DNA of 64,000 nt from Zygnema cylindricum (Eukaryota > Streptophyta > Zygnematophyceae > Zygnematales > Zygnemataceae), in the NCBI GenBank assembly GCA_037447655.1, contig JBBHKE010003435.1, positions 136,616 to 200,615 of the forward strand, given 5' to 3'. Below the pieces are notes generated by a model. That model searched no databases. It was given only the letters and a program-made list of their open reading frames with translations, and was not told the origin of the DNA. Shown here in pieces: positions 45,641 to 58,552 of the stretch. The position numbers and the translations under genes are program-made. The first letter of the stretch is position 1. Every line of letters starts with the position of its first letter.

Positions 45641-46631
45641 TGTGTCCCCCATTTGGACTGCAAAATTCAAGAAGCCTCTAGGTAGTTTTTGACTTACCCA
45701 CTTTCAACTAGGAGAGCTGATACCTAGGCAACAAATAGACAAACTGACTACACCCATATGCAGTTTGGACTACCCTGAGTCCACAGCAAAAAGAATCACT
45801 GAAAACGCCCAACCAGGCGATTAGTTATCATGTGGCAAAGATGCCAATATATATACAAGCTTGTTGGGAGAGAGGCGGCTACCTCCTCAATCCTTCTAAG
45901 TCCTAAACACCTCTCACAACCCCTATCTTATGATGTACGAACCAATCAGAAGAGTGTACAGTAGAAAAAGGTACCAAGGTCGGTGTACTTTTTGTACAGC
46001 CTGTGGACGACAAGGCCATGGAGGGGACGTCTGTCTTTTTTGGACTTGTCTTCTTGTTCTCCGAGATTTCATCTTCTCAATGATACCTTGCCATGTGTCG
46101 CTAGGTCATATCACGTCCGAAAACCGCCAAGGCTGCCATTCCGAGATCTCGACGATTATGCGGATCGTCGGATCCAAACCGGCTTTAAATGCTCGCCGTT
46201 CAAAACCAAATGTTTGGTACATTTGTTTCGTGCGTACTAAAACTCAACTAGTTTCTATGTCCTCACTTTGTTATTCCGTTAATCGGATTAATGATCTGGC
46301 TAATGTTTAAATAGAAATCAAACCGTATGTATCGTAATGGACTACTACAACTGACCGGTAAGAGTTGACGGTTAAGCCTCGCTTTGCCGGTCGGAGGTTC
46401 GAGTCTTGCCGGATTTAACATTTTTGTTGAGAGTGACTTAGGCCCCTCTTTAGTCCTACCTATGGAGCTGAGGCAGCCATGGCTCCACCGCCCCCTCTCT
46501 CCTTGAGTGACTACAACAAGTATGGGGGCTAGAGAGAGAAGGTGGAGGCAGGCTGCCTGTGCGTTTTCTTTTAGCTAATTTAACTAATTAAGACCTAGAA
46601 AATACCTCCCCTAAATCTAGTGATTTTAACC
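45641..46631 (-). repeat. LTR1, shared by elements C (3') and A (5')
   Basis: 991 bp, TGTGTCCCCC to ATTTTAACC on the plus strand. A purine tract of element C adjoins one side and the primer site of A adjoins the other, so the LTR serves both. TATA-like TATTTAAAC on the minus strand near 46305. Confidence 0.85.
46355..46415 (+). other. tRNA-like B-box module in LTR1
   Basis: CCGGTAAGAG resembles the end of a tRNA D-arm, and GGTTCGAGTCT (46396-46406) is a near-consensus pol III B box. The orientation is opposite to the copia element. Stems are too imperfect for a functional tRNA. Confidence 0.5.
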
Positions 46632-49600
46632 CTCTCCTTATTTTCTAGTCTAATTTTAGTTTCTCCTTTAAGCCACACTTTTCTCTATAGTATTTTAACT
46701 TGGGAGAAGGTACAAGTTTGTCATCATATCAACCACCATTTCTCCATCACTTCAATACACTAAATTCACAATTTTGTTTTCAACTTTTTCCCTCACAAAA
46801 CTCAATCTTATATCCATATGTTTAGCCTTGAAATGATGTTTTGGATTGGCTGCAACTGCAATTGCAGCCTGATTATTATAAAACACTTCATGCAATCCCT
46901 TCTTCATATACCCCAGTTCTTGTTGTTTTGGAAACCTTAAGTTCTCTCTATATCTTGCTGCTATGTTGCCATGCTGCGCTAAGTCTGACATCGCAGCTAG
47001 AAACCTTGAGCACTCTACACTTGTTGCTATACTGCTATGGTGCTCTTATCTGACATCGCAGCTGCGCTGCTCTAATATCAACACATACCTAGAAGTGCAT
47101 CTTCTCATAGATGCATCCCCATAACTGGCATCACTCCAAGTAGTGAAGTCAGCGTGCTCCCCTCCCAAATGCAACCATAAATCCCTAGTTCCCACCAAGT
47201 ATCTCATAACTCTCTTGGTTGCCTCCCAATCTCTTTTCCTACGATCATTAAGACTCATACTGAGGACTCCTAGTGCTGCAGCTATATTTGGTATGGAATA
47301 GTTCATAAAGTAGATTAAACTTACTACAACCTGTCTGTAAAGAATAGACTTCATAAACTGTCTTTCTTCTAGACTCATTTGTACATCTAAGATTATCACT
47401 CCTCCTTATGCACTCCCATCACTTATTTTTTTCAAGTCCATAGGAGTGGTACAACAGTTTGCCTTTTCCATCAGGAATTTCTCAAGCATATTTCCTATAG
47501 CTTCTTTCTGAGTAAGTCTGATAATTCTCTTCTCCCTATCTCTTTCTATTTGAATTCCCAATATGTATTTTGCCTCCCGTAGATCCTTCATGTCAAATCT
47601 GCTTCTAAGATCTTTCTTTAACTTATTGATATTTTCCATAGACTTACTTAGCACCAAAAAATCATCCACATAAATAGCAATGAAAATAACACCATTCTCA
47701 TCCTCAAACATGTAAATAGAATGGTCAGAGCTTATCCGGATATATCCCAGACTGGTGAGAAACTCATCTCGTTTCTTATTCCATTGTCTCGCAGCCTGCT
47801 TCAGTCCATATAAGGACTTTATGAGTCTGCATACTTTGCTCTCCTCTCCCTCCTCCACAAATCCCTCTGGTTGCCGCGTAAAGATTTCTTCCTCTAGTTC
47901 ACGGTTGAGGAAGGCGGTCTTAATATCCATCTGGTGCATTTCAAGTCTTTCGCTGCTGCTAGACTAAGGAGAATCCTAACAGATGGGAATCGAACCACTG
48001 GAGCAAAAGTCTCCTCATAATCTATCCCTTCTTTTTGACTGAACCCTTTCGCTACCAACCGAGCCTTATATCTCTCAATGGTATTATCTGGGTTCAGTTT
48101 CAGTTTAAACACCCATTTACAACGAATAGGTTTTCTGTCTGGAGGACTTTCCACCAGCTCCCAAGTATTCGTTTCCATGATTAAAGCCATCTCATCATTT
48201 ATGGCTCTGACCCATCTATCTTTCTCCAGACTGTCCATTGCCTCCAAGTATAACTAAGGCTCATCTGGGTGAGATAGCTTTGTTACCTTGTGAGCAACCT
48301 ATTTTTCTTGTAGCCTTTTGCTGCTCATTCGCCCTCCCTCAAAGTTTAAAGCTGGAATGGAGGGAAGTCTTGGATTCCTCCGTACTGTCTCATCGGCTCC
48401 CCTATCCATGGAAGCCGGTTCAGACTCCTCTTCCTCTTTCTCCTCAGAGTGTATAGGAAAATGAGGAGATTTCAGTATATCTCCCCCATCTTTTATCTCC
48501 CCTGAATCTGCAATCATGTTTTCACTTGTGTCCCTTCTGGGAAGATCCGAGTCCTCCTCACTCTCGGACTCAAAACTTATTCTTATTTTCTTAGTGTATT
48601 TGAAGGGATCAAATGATTTCCCTTCATCCATAACAACTAGATGCTTTACCAGAATGATATTTTGTTTAGCTAAATTATAGACTCTATATCCTTTAACATT
48701 GTCATCATATCCCACAAAATATCTGGGTTTCCCTTTAACATCTAGTTTCCAGTTTTTCTTATCTGTGTCAACACTGTAAACTTGACTACCGAATACTTTT
48801 ATGTGAGAAATATCCGATTTCCTTCCAACCCACCTCTCATAAGGTGTCATTCCTTTAACGGCTCTAGTGAGGACTCTATTCTTAGTGTAGTTAGCATAGT
48901 TCATGGCTTCAGCCCAAAATCTTATTCCTATTTTCTTGTCAGCCAACATACTGCACACACTATCTCCCAGAAACCGGTTTAACCTCTCAGCTACCCCATT
49001 TTGTTCTTGATTATTCGGTACAGTTTTCTGATGCTCAACTCCCTCATCTCTTAAGTATTCCTCAAATTAGTTAGAGGTGTACTCTCCCCCATTATCACTC
49101 CTTATTCGCTTAATGGGGGTTCCGTGCAACTTCTCACTCCAGGCTTTGTATTCTTTGAAGTACTTTGGTGTTTCAGACTTTGTTTTTAGGAAGTAGACTC
49201 TAGAATATCTGGACCTGTCATCAGTAATTGTCAACATATACCACTTCCCCCCGATCGAAGGTACTCTTGCTGGTCCCTAGATATCTGTGTGGACCAGATC
49301 TTGTACTTTCTCACCTCTATATGTGGCAGTTTTGGGAAAGGGGAGTCTGTGAGCCGTACCTTGGGCACAGCCACTAAAATCATCTATCATTTCATTATCC
49401 CCAAACTAAATGCTTTCTACTAAACGAAGCTTCTTCATTTCCCTCAGCCTATCAAAATGCACATGCCCCAACCGCTTATGCCAGATCATCAAGCTCGGGA
49501 CGCCACCATAGTAAGCACTATTCTTTTCATTACTCAGGTTAATCCTAAACATTCCTTGGCTACCCTTATCTGCTATGAAGTAGACTTCATCTGCATACTA

Positions 49601-50203
49601 AGCTGTAAATACTCCCTTTCTAGTGAAGGTATCAAAATCTTTGTCATCTAATACAGAAGTAGACACAAGATTTTTGCTCAACTGAGGGATGTAGATCACA
49701 TCTAAGAAGGTGAGTATAGAAGTCTTACCCTCCATTAAGACTTTTAGATCTACCAATCCCATTAGATCTGTAGTAAATACTCTCTTTTCCCTATACTCTA
49801 TTTCTACAGTAGGGATTTTTCTTAGCTTAGTGAAGAGGTGCCTGTCACGACGTACATGCATAGATGCTTCTGAATCGATGATCCATCCTTCTTGTGGAGC
49901 TTCCCGATTGGCTTCAAGAGCACACTTCTGTTTCCTAGGGATCTTCTTCTCCTCCAAATTATCGTCGAGAAGAAGCTCCCATATTCCTCCTCAGAGGACT
50001 CGTCCTCCTCGATCTCTCCTTTTACTCATGTGACCACAAGTGCCTTCTTCTTCCCTCCGGAAGAACCCTCCCACGGTTTTTCTGAAGCCTCAACTCCGAC
50101 AGCTTGGTGCAACCAGCTATGAAGTGTCATGGATTTTTGAAAAAATGACAAAGACCCTTTGGAGGCATAGGTTCTCCAGATTGGCCTTTGTCCCTTGAAA
50201 TTG

Positions 50204-51081
50204 TGTGGTCTCCATTGACCCACAGAATGAGCAGCCTATGTAAAGCCTCTAGGATAATATTTGCCCCTTCCACTTTCCCACTGAATAAGTGCCGCCTAGG
50301 CACACAAATATTCTGACCCACTCACCCATGTGAGGACAAGACTCCCTTGAGTCAAACGCAAAAAAAATCACTGAATTTGCTCCCCTGAGCAGTAAGTTAT
50401 GGCTGGTCAAAGATGACCTTTATAGTTACAAGCTCTCTTAGAGAGAGGTACCTAAATATCACTAAGTCTTGGTCTGCCTACTCACGACTACCTACTACTA
50501 AACCCTAGTCCAATAGGAACACTATATAGTACAAAAAGGTACAATAGGAGACGTACTTATTGTACGACCATTGTACGACATGATCTACAAGGTGACACTT
50601 GTCAAATCGAGAGCCATGGTTCCTCCTCCCATCTTCTCCGATATCAAATAATGTGGCGCCACGTGGCACCGCGTGATGCTATCTCCAAATGACGCCAAAA
50701 GGTCACTTCGTGTGGCGGCTACAATGTCGGCCGTCCGATCAAAACATATTTTACACGGTTCAGATTCGCGTACATGCATGAATTGCTCCTTGTGGTTAGT
50801 CTGCTGTTAGTTAGCTGTTGCGTTAATGTTTATATATCTTTGAAACCAGTCACGTGTATCGTTTCGATAAATCCGTAGTGGATAAGCCTTAATTTATATA
50901 CTAGTTCACAGACCCAGGTTCAAATCCGGACTTAGGCAACATTTTAGTAAAATATCCTCTACCTCAAAATCTGCCACTGTCTAAATATGGCGGCAGCCAT
51001 GGCGTGCCTTTGATCCTCACTCTCTTTCTTTAAAGTAAAACTAAAATAGAGAAGTGAACTATTAATTACCTTTTTTCAACA
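50204..51081 (-). repeat. 3' LTR of element B
   Basis: Includes minus-strand TATA (TATATAAAC near 50830) and, just upstream of it, an antisense tRNA-like module (TAGTGGATAAGCC at 50876, GGTTCAAATCC at 50917-50927). Confidence 0.88.
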
Positions 51082-53939
51082 CTCCCTTTAATTCCTAGTC
51101 ACTTTTTAATTTTAATCCACAGTGTTCTCTGCAATAAATCAACTTAGGGGAAGGCACTGGTTTTGTCATCATGTCTGCAATTATTTCTCTATCAGTTTTA
51201 TGAACCAATTTAATAATTTTATTTTCAACCTTCTCTCTGACAAAGCTTAGTCTAATATCCATATGCTTAGCTTTGAAGTGATGTTTCGGATTAGCTGCAA
51301 TAGAGATAGCAGCTTGATTATCACAAAAAAGATTTTGAGTTCCAGACTTCATCAACCTAAGTTCTTCAAGAAGAGATTTAACCCACATTAATTCTTTGGT
51401 GGCAGCACAGGAAGCCATGTATTCAGCCTGCATAGTGGACTGAGCAACTACTTTTTGTTGCTTGGTACTCTAACAACATGCACCGGATCCAATTTGCAAC
51501 ACATATCCAGTCGTACACCGCCTAAAAGGCACATCTCCATAACTGGCATCACTCCAGGTGGTGATGTTAGTGTGCTCCCCTCCCAAATGCAACCATAATT
51601 CCTTTGTTCCCACCAAATACCTCATCACCCTTTTGGCAGCCTCCCAGTGTCTCTTTCTTGGTTCATTTAGACTTATACTAAGGACACCTACAGCTGCAAC
51701 TATTTCCGAACGGGTACAGTTCCTAAAATAAATTAAACTGCCTACAATCTGCCGATAAGGGATATTTTCCATAAATTTTATTTCTATCTCATCCATCTCA
51801 TTATTAATGATCAATATTCCTCTCTCTTCACTCCCCTTAGACACTTTCGTCAAATCCATATGAGTAGTACATTTGTTTGCTTTTTCAATCTGATTTTTTT
51901 CTAGCATATTACCGATTGCTTCTTTTTGAGTGAGTCTTATAATTATATTCCCTCTATCTTTCTCCATCTAAATTCCCAAAATATACTTTGCTTCGCCGAG
52001 ATCTTTCATATCAAAACTGCTTCTAAGATCCCGTTTTAGTTTGTTAATTTTATCTAAGGACTTGCTTAAGACCAACAAATCATCCACATAAATAGCAATA
52101 AATATCACTCCATTCTCATCCTTAAATAAATATATAGAGTGATCTGAACTAATTATGATATACCCCAAACCGGTCAAAAATTCGTCTAGCTTTATATTCC
52201 ATTGTCGCGGGGCTTGCTTAAGCCCATAGAGTGATTTTATCGGTTTACAAACCTTGCTTTCTTCCCCACTTTCCACGAATCCTTCCGGTTGCCTCATGTA
52301 AATTCTTCTTCCAACTCTCCATGCAAAAAGGTTGTTTTAATATCCATCTGGTGTATTTCCATATCCACCGCTGCGGCTATACTAAAAAGGAATTTAACAG
52401 AAGGCGGCTATACTTAAAAGGATTCTTACAGAAGGAAATCTGACTACAGGTGCAAAGGTTTCTTCGTAGTCTATCCCTTCTTCTGAGTATAACCTTTTGC
52501 AACTAACCTAGCTTTGTACCTCTCAATGGTATTATCGGGGTTTAATTTAAGTTTAAAAACCCACTTACATCCGATTGGTTTTCGGTCCGGTGGACAATCT
52601 ACCAACTCCCATGTATTGGCTTCCATGATAGAGGCCATTTCTTCATTTATATCTGTGATCCACCGCCTACTTTCTGGTGTGTTTATGGCCTCTAAGTATG
52701 TCTGAGGTTCATTCGGGTGTGACATCTTTGTGAGTTGGTTATTTACTTGTTTTTCTTGAAGTCGTTTGCTACTTCTTCTTCCCCCTTCAAAATCGGAAGC
52801 CGGTATGGTTGGCATCGTTGGTTTTTGTTTAGGAAGATATTCAGCTCCCCTATCTTCCAATTCCAGTGTCTCATCAAAATCCTCATCGGTTTTCTACTTC
52901 GTATTGTGGCGTTGCCTCGGATGTTGTCCTTTCCTCCTCCTTTGGTAGATTTACAGATTTTCCTTTTTCTCCATCTTCCTTCTCTTCATTTTCAAAGTAA
53001 AAGTTAGAAAACTGATCCGTTTCAAATCTGATTTTGACTTCCTTATTATATTTGAGTGGATCAATGGACTTCACTTCATTCATCACCACTATGTGTTTTA
53101 CGAAAATTATATCTCTCTTTTTCAAGTCATACACCCGGTATCCTTTTGTGCTCTCATCATATCCTACAAGATATCCTGGTTTCCCTCTTCCCTCTAGCTT
53201 CCATTTAGTCTTATCGGAATCCAAACTATAAACTTGACTTCCGAACACTCTCAAACTAGAAAAAATAGGCTTTCTTCCTGTCCACCTCTCATACGGAGTT
53301 TTCTCCTTATTTGCTGAAGTTATGACTCTATTTTTGATGAAATTAGCATAGTTCATAGACTCAGCCCAAAACTGCAGCCCTATCCTCTTGTCACTTAACA
53401 TACTTCTGGACATATCTCCTAAAGTTCTATTCAGTCCTTCTGCTACTCCATTTTGTTCCGGATTATAGGGAAGAGTTTTCTCATGATGAATTCCTTCTTC
53501 TTTAAGATATTCTTCAAATTCCCTTGAGGTGTATTCTTTCCCATTATCACTTCTTATCTCTTTTATTAAGGTTTCATGTAGCTTTTCACTTCATACTTTA
53601 TACTCTTTGAAACATCTTAATACCTCCGACTTATGTCTGAGAAAGTATCCCTTCGTGTATCTAGACCAATCATCTGTGATAGTTAACATCCATCTCTTCC
53701 CCCCATGTGAAGCATACCTAGCAGGTCCCCAAACATCAGTGTGAACTATATCTAATACTTTCTCTCCCCTAAATGTGGTTGCCTTTGGAAATGGAAGTCT
53801 ATGAATCTTCCCTTGGGCACATCCACTACAATCATCAAAGGTCTCATCATCCTTAAAAGTAATACCCTCCACTATTCCATTTTTCTTCATTTTCTTTAAT
53901 CTATCTAGATTCACATGCCCCAACCTTTTATGCCAAAGC

Positions 53940-55236
53940 TGTTGTGATTTGAAAACTTTAGTACTCAGTTAACAGCCCAATGAGAGAGGGATTAGTACTT
54001 AGAATATTTTTTTGGTATACACACTTTAGTACTGACCCCTAATAGTGTTACAGTAGTATAAGGACAAAAGAGTGTACCATACTTTTATAGGGACACGCGT
54101 CAGCTGATGAGGATATTGAAAGTATTTTGGAATGGCGCCAACATTCACATACACGTGTGTGACATCGAACGAGCGGATTCGCAGAATCGAACGGATGAAG
54201 TCTGGATTGGACGTCTGATAAATTGATTATACGGATTGAGTATGGAACATTGGTTCGAATCGTGTCGACGGACGCGATTCGCGTAGGACCACAAGTGACA
54301 AAGCTCGCCGTACGCACTCAAATGTTTCGTACCGCACAACAACAGTCGGCTAGACTTATGTGAACCAAGCTGACTAAGCACCAATTTGAAATGGGACCAC
54401 AGCTAATGATTTGGATGTGTGTCGTCCATCAGGAAGATCTACTTTACATCTTACGACGATCCGTGAATTCGGAATTGACTTGTACAGACGCTTACAGTAA
54501 TTTGGACGGATTCCCCAATTGCAATCTAAGCAAGTGGCATAATGTATGTACGACCACTATCTGTAAATATCTGAAACAACATTAATTTGTATGTAGTGAA
54601 TTAGTTTTTAGTGTTACATTATTGAAAAAGGATAAAAGTTATAATTAGGGTTTTGGACGTACTTGCGGTACAGTAGAAGTACCGTTGACGTACAGTGACT
54701 TTATTAGGGTACAGTACTTAATTACACGTGTAGTACCTTGATTAGTGCAAGGCTCAGTAGATTGCTATGTGAGTATAAAATGTAGGACTTAGTTTGATTT
54801 TCAGCATCAGCTGAGTTTATGAAAGTAATGGCAAACTGTTTTTCTACATCTTTGACCTGTTAGTGTGATCACTCTGATTGATATCTTGATATGAAACTTT
54901 GTGTGGATGTTTTATGATATAGAAACTATATGGTTCTGTAGTTTCATTCTGTTTTGCTGCTTATGTAGAATTCTGTGAGAGATTTACTTGGTTAGTTTGA
55001 TAAGTTGTCAACTGTTTTTGGGAAACTCTGGAGCTCATATCTTTTGGATTATTTTGTGGATCAGGCTGTAACTTTAAGAGGTTATAGTGTCGAGTACATA
55101 ATACATACTGGTGCAGTTTGAGATGATTTTATTTATATTGTGGAGTAATCTGTGTTGTCTGAAACATAGTAGTTTTGGGGTAGTTTGTGGGTGTCTTTCG
55201 TGAGTAATCCATGGCTGAAATAGGCTATGGACAACA
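53940..55236. mobile_element. Solo LTR, 1,297 bp, inside element B
   Basis: Starts TGTTGTGATT, ends GGACAACA, with a perfect 5-bp duplication AAAGC (53935-53939, 55237-55241). Removing it restores the B reading VSEMMLWHKRLGHV across the protease-integrase junction. It contains no gag or pol. A plus-strand TATAAAA near 54775 suggests plus orientation. It is unlike the LTRs of B, C or E, so it comes from another LTR family. A short non-autonomous element is the alternative. Confidence 0.85.
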
Positions 55237-56826
55237 AAAGCATCATCTCACTTACACACGAGTAGAGAACACTCTTTTCATTGCAAAGAACAATTCTGAA
55301 CATTCCTTGACTGCCCTTCTCAGCTATGAAATAAACCTCATTATGAAAGCTTGCTGTGAAGATTCCTTTCCTAGTTCTTGTTTCAAACTCCTTTTCATCT
55401 ATGAAAGCTGTTGAGACTAGGTTCTTGCTAAGCTGTGGAATGTAAAGAACGTCTGAGAGTGTTATAATTGAGGCCTTTCCATCAACTAGAACCTTCAAAT
55501 CAACAATTCCAACAAGACTTGTGGTTTCTACTCTACCGTCTCTATACTCTATATAACTATTGGGATCTTTCTCAGTTTAGTGAACCACTGCTTATCTTTA
55601 CACATATGCATTGAAGCCCGTGAGTCTATGATCCACCCATCCTCGGGTGGATCCCTCTTACCTCCGAAAGCACACTTTTGTCTTCGTGGAATGACGACAT
55701 GCTTTTCAGTATTTTTCGGTTTAAGAAGAAGCTCCTCAAGCTCCTCTTATGGTTCAGTTTTTTCTTCCACTTCCTCATCAAGAACTTGAGTCAGGAAAGC
55801 CTTTTTCTTTCCTCCATCTATTGAGGTTTCTTGACTATCTTTCAGTTAAAGATCTGCAAGTTTGACATAATCTGCCATATAGTGTCCATGTTTCTTGCAA
55901 AAGTGACATAATTCTCCTCGAGAAGTTCCTCTCCCCTGTCTATCAAATTTGCCACCTCCTTGTCCTCTTCCACCAAAGTTTTGATAGGGATCTTTCCCTC
56001 TTTCCTCATCACGCTTCTGCCAATCAGCTCCTCCAGACAATGCTTGAACACTTGGACTCCCTCTTCTAAGCTCTATGGTGCTTTCTTTCACTAAAATCAT
56101 TCCCATTGTGTCATCCCAATTCCAATTGCTATCTCCTATGTCATGCAATCGGTTAATAATATTCTCATACTCTTCAGGTAGTTTCATCATTAATGCATTC
56201 ACTCTTTGTCTCTAAGACCATGAGTTACTTGCGCTCTCTAACTCTCCGAAATAATGCTCCTAAATCATTGCAATAATTATTTATACTTCCTCCTTTATAA
56301 GTATAAGCTGCAATCTTATTTTGCGCCAACTGTTGTTGCTAGAATGATCCACTCTTATATTTGTTAACTAGTGATATCCAAATCTGAGATGAAGATTTGA
56401 CATGCATAAGGGGAATGGCAATGCCATTTGCTACACTTTTAAAAATTAAGAGCTTAGCAACCTTGTTTTGTGGTTCCACTTTTCATACTCTGATCTTTCG
56501 GTCTAAACCCTTGTTGTTGTTGATGGTGGTGCTGCTGCCGGTATCGCCTTCGGCAATGGTTTCACTTGAGTTGCAACTCTTCCCTTTTATCCTTCCATGA
56601 CAATCTCCTCTCCTTCCTCATCTTCATCCTCGATGATGGTGGTAGCTGTTCTACAAACTGTAGAGGCGGAGGTGCCAGAAAAACTTGTCCTTCCAAACCC
56701 AGGTGGAGGTGTGCATCGAATTTGTCCAGACACTATGCCCCATAGATGCTTCTCAAATAGTTCTCCCTCCATCATCATTTCCCAATAAAAAAAGTCTGAT
56801 CCATCAAATATGGGCACCCCCTAGAG

Positions 56827-56841
56827 GGTGGGCCCATAACC
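56827..56841 (-). promoter_or_regulatory. Primer-binding site of B (half initiator tRNA-Met type)
   Basis: The plus strand reads GGTGGGCCCATAACC, identical to the anticodon arm of initiator tRNA-Met as I know it. The minus-strand site is therefore its 15-base complement, eight bases from the LTR edge. It is translated VMGPP in gag. Confidence 0.82.
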
Positions 56842-56849
56842 TAAAATTC

Positions 56850-57728
56850 TGTGGTCTCCATTGACCCACAGAATGAGCAGCCTATGTAAAGCCTCTAGGA
56901 TAATATTTGCCCCTTCCACTTTCCCACTGAATAAGTGCCGCCTAGGCACACAAATATTCTGACCACCCTCACCCCTGTGAGGAGAAGACTCCCTTGAGTC
57001 AAACGCAAAAAGAATCACTGAATTTGCTCCCCTGAGCAGTAAGTTATGGCTGGTCAAAGAGGACCTTTATAGTTACAAGCTCTCTTAGAGGCAGGTACCT
57101 TAATATCACTAAGTCTTGGTCTGCCTACTCACGACTACCTAATACTAAACCCTAGTCCAATAGGAACACTATATAGTAGAAGAAGGTACAATAGGAGATG
57201 TACTTATTGTACGACCATTGTACGACATGATCTACAAGGTGACACTTGTCAAATCGGGAGCCATGGTTCCTCCTCCCATCTTCTCCGGTATCAAATAATG
57301 TGGCGCCACGTGACACCGCGTGACGTTATCTCCAAATGACGCCAAAAGCTCACTTCGCGTGGCGGCTACAATGCCGGCCGTCCGATCAAAACATATTTTA
57401 CACGGTTCAGATTCGCGTACATGCATGAATTGCTCCTTGTGGTTAGTCTGCTGTTAGTTAGCTGTTGCGTTAATGTTTATATATCTTTGAAACCCGTCAC
57501 GTGTATCGTTTTGATAACTCCCTAGTGGATAAGCCTTACTATAGATGCTAGTTTACAGACCCAGGTTCAAATCTAGACTTAGGCAACATTTTAGTAAAAT
57601 ATCCTCAACTTCAAAATCTACCACTTTCTAAATATGGCGGCAGCAATGGCGTGCCTTTGATCCTCACCCTTTTTCTTTAAGGTAAAACTAAAATAGAGAA
57701 GTGAACTATTAATTACCTCTTTTCAACA
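56850..57728 (-). repeat. 5' LTR of element B, with LTR-encoded gag start
   Basis: Gag ATG at 56859-56861, so ATGGAGACCACA is the last 12 bases of the LTR. The antisense tRNA-like module recurs (GGTTCAAATCT at 57564-57574). Confidence 0.85.
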
Positions 57729-58529
57729 TCCCCTTTGAAACTGTTTTACGGTTTCTTTGGATCCTTCCTCCACCGGTCTGTTCCGGCATCTACAGCTTGA
57801 ACGCTCTTACCTCCTCTACAGATCTCAATAGTGTTCTCCTGTACGAGTATCATTCGGACCATGTTGTTCCACTTCCAAGAACTGTCATCCATTTCTTGCA
57901 CTTGGTACACTATGTTTTCATACTCATTTGGCAACTTCATGATGACGGTGTTAAATTCTATCTTCATTGTGCCTGTCTATCCGGCACTTTCCATCACCCT
58001 ATACAAACAAGAGAGATCATTACGGTTGTCTAACATCTTCCCTCATTTGTAAGTATAACTCCCTATCCTTTGCTCAGCCAGCCGAAGCTCGTGAATGGTA
58101 CCATCTCTATAGATCTCCACTAAAGTCATCCACAACTCCTCGGCCTATAAGGTGTGAAGATGAGAGGTCGCCAACGCTGGAGTGAGGAGCCTCAGAATGA
58201 AATGTCTGGCATTCATGTTGGTGTACTCCCACATTTGAATATCGTTTTCTTCGGTCTTTACGGACACCGCTTTGGGTGTTGTGGCAATAGGAGTAAGAGG
58301 TGTCTCCTTTCCTTTTTAGGACACATTGTTGTCCCCATCATCTGTCTCCTCCATTAGAGCAGATGCTGTTGCAAAAAACCTCACTCCACCAAACCCTGGT
58401 GGGGTTCTTTGAGATGGAAGTTTCACTCGTCCACTGACAATACCCCAATATCGTTTTTCACACAATGTCCCCGTCATCATGGCTTCCCAGTAAATGAACC
58501 CAAATCCATTGAATATGGGCACCCTAGAG

Positions 58530-58544
58530 GGTGGGACCATAATC
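58530..58544 (-). promoter_or_regulatory. Primer-binding site of C (mutated half-tRNA type)
   Basis: GGTGGGACCATAATC on the plus strand: two differences from the B site. It lies eight bases from LTR2 and is read as IMVPP in gag. Confidence 0.7.
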
Positions 58545-58552
58545 TGCAATTG

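Larger units (their letters stand above)
50204..57728 (-). mobile_element. Copia element B, inserted in gag of element C
   Basis: LTRs 50204-51081 and 56850-57728 (878 and 879 bp, TGTGGTCTCC to CAACA). A purine tract (AAAGGGAG on the minus strand) adjoins the 3' LTR. Gag is at 55842-56861 with knuckle CHFCKKHGH, whose last Cys has become Tyr. Protease is at about 55133-55640 and integrase at 52883-53923 with HKRLGHV. RT is in pieces (51968-52860, AIYVDDLL), with RNase H at 51095-51967 (QAEYMAS, FCDNQAA). Several frameshifts and stops. The host flanks do not show a clean 5-bp duplication, but both carry a TTTCAA-GGG-like word. The C gag reading resumes on the far side. Confidence 0.9.
46632..58552 (-). 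mobile_element. Copia element C, split by element B
   Basis: Internal region in two parts: 57729-58552 (gag from ATG 58564 in LTR2 to near the zinc knuckle) and 46632-50203 (rest of gag, protease, integrase, RT, RNase H). The knuckle is degenerate (LCHFFKNP, stop, HFIAGC). The protease active site is DSEAS instead of DSGAS. Integrase is readable at 48299-49400, RT at 47406-48247 with AIYVDDF, and RNase H at 46752-47399. A 150-base stretch (about 46925-47080) of RNase H is replaced by unrelated sequence with an internal repeat (TCTGACATCGCAGCT twice). Bounded by LTR1 and LTR2. Confidence 0.88.

Noticed and set aside
46340-46425. Functional tRNA gene
   Set aside because: Only B-box and part of a D-arm are recognisable; acceptor and anticodon stems do not pair, and the copies are inside LTRs.
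50585-50779. ORF MHVRESEPCK... repeated at 57232-57426 as a conserved small protein
   Set aside because: The two copies are the two LTRs of element B, so the similarity is explained by LTR identity.
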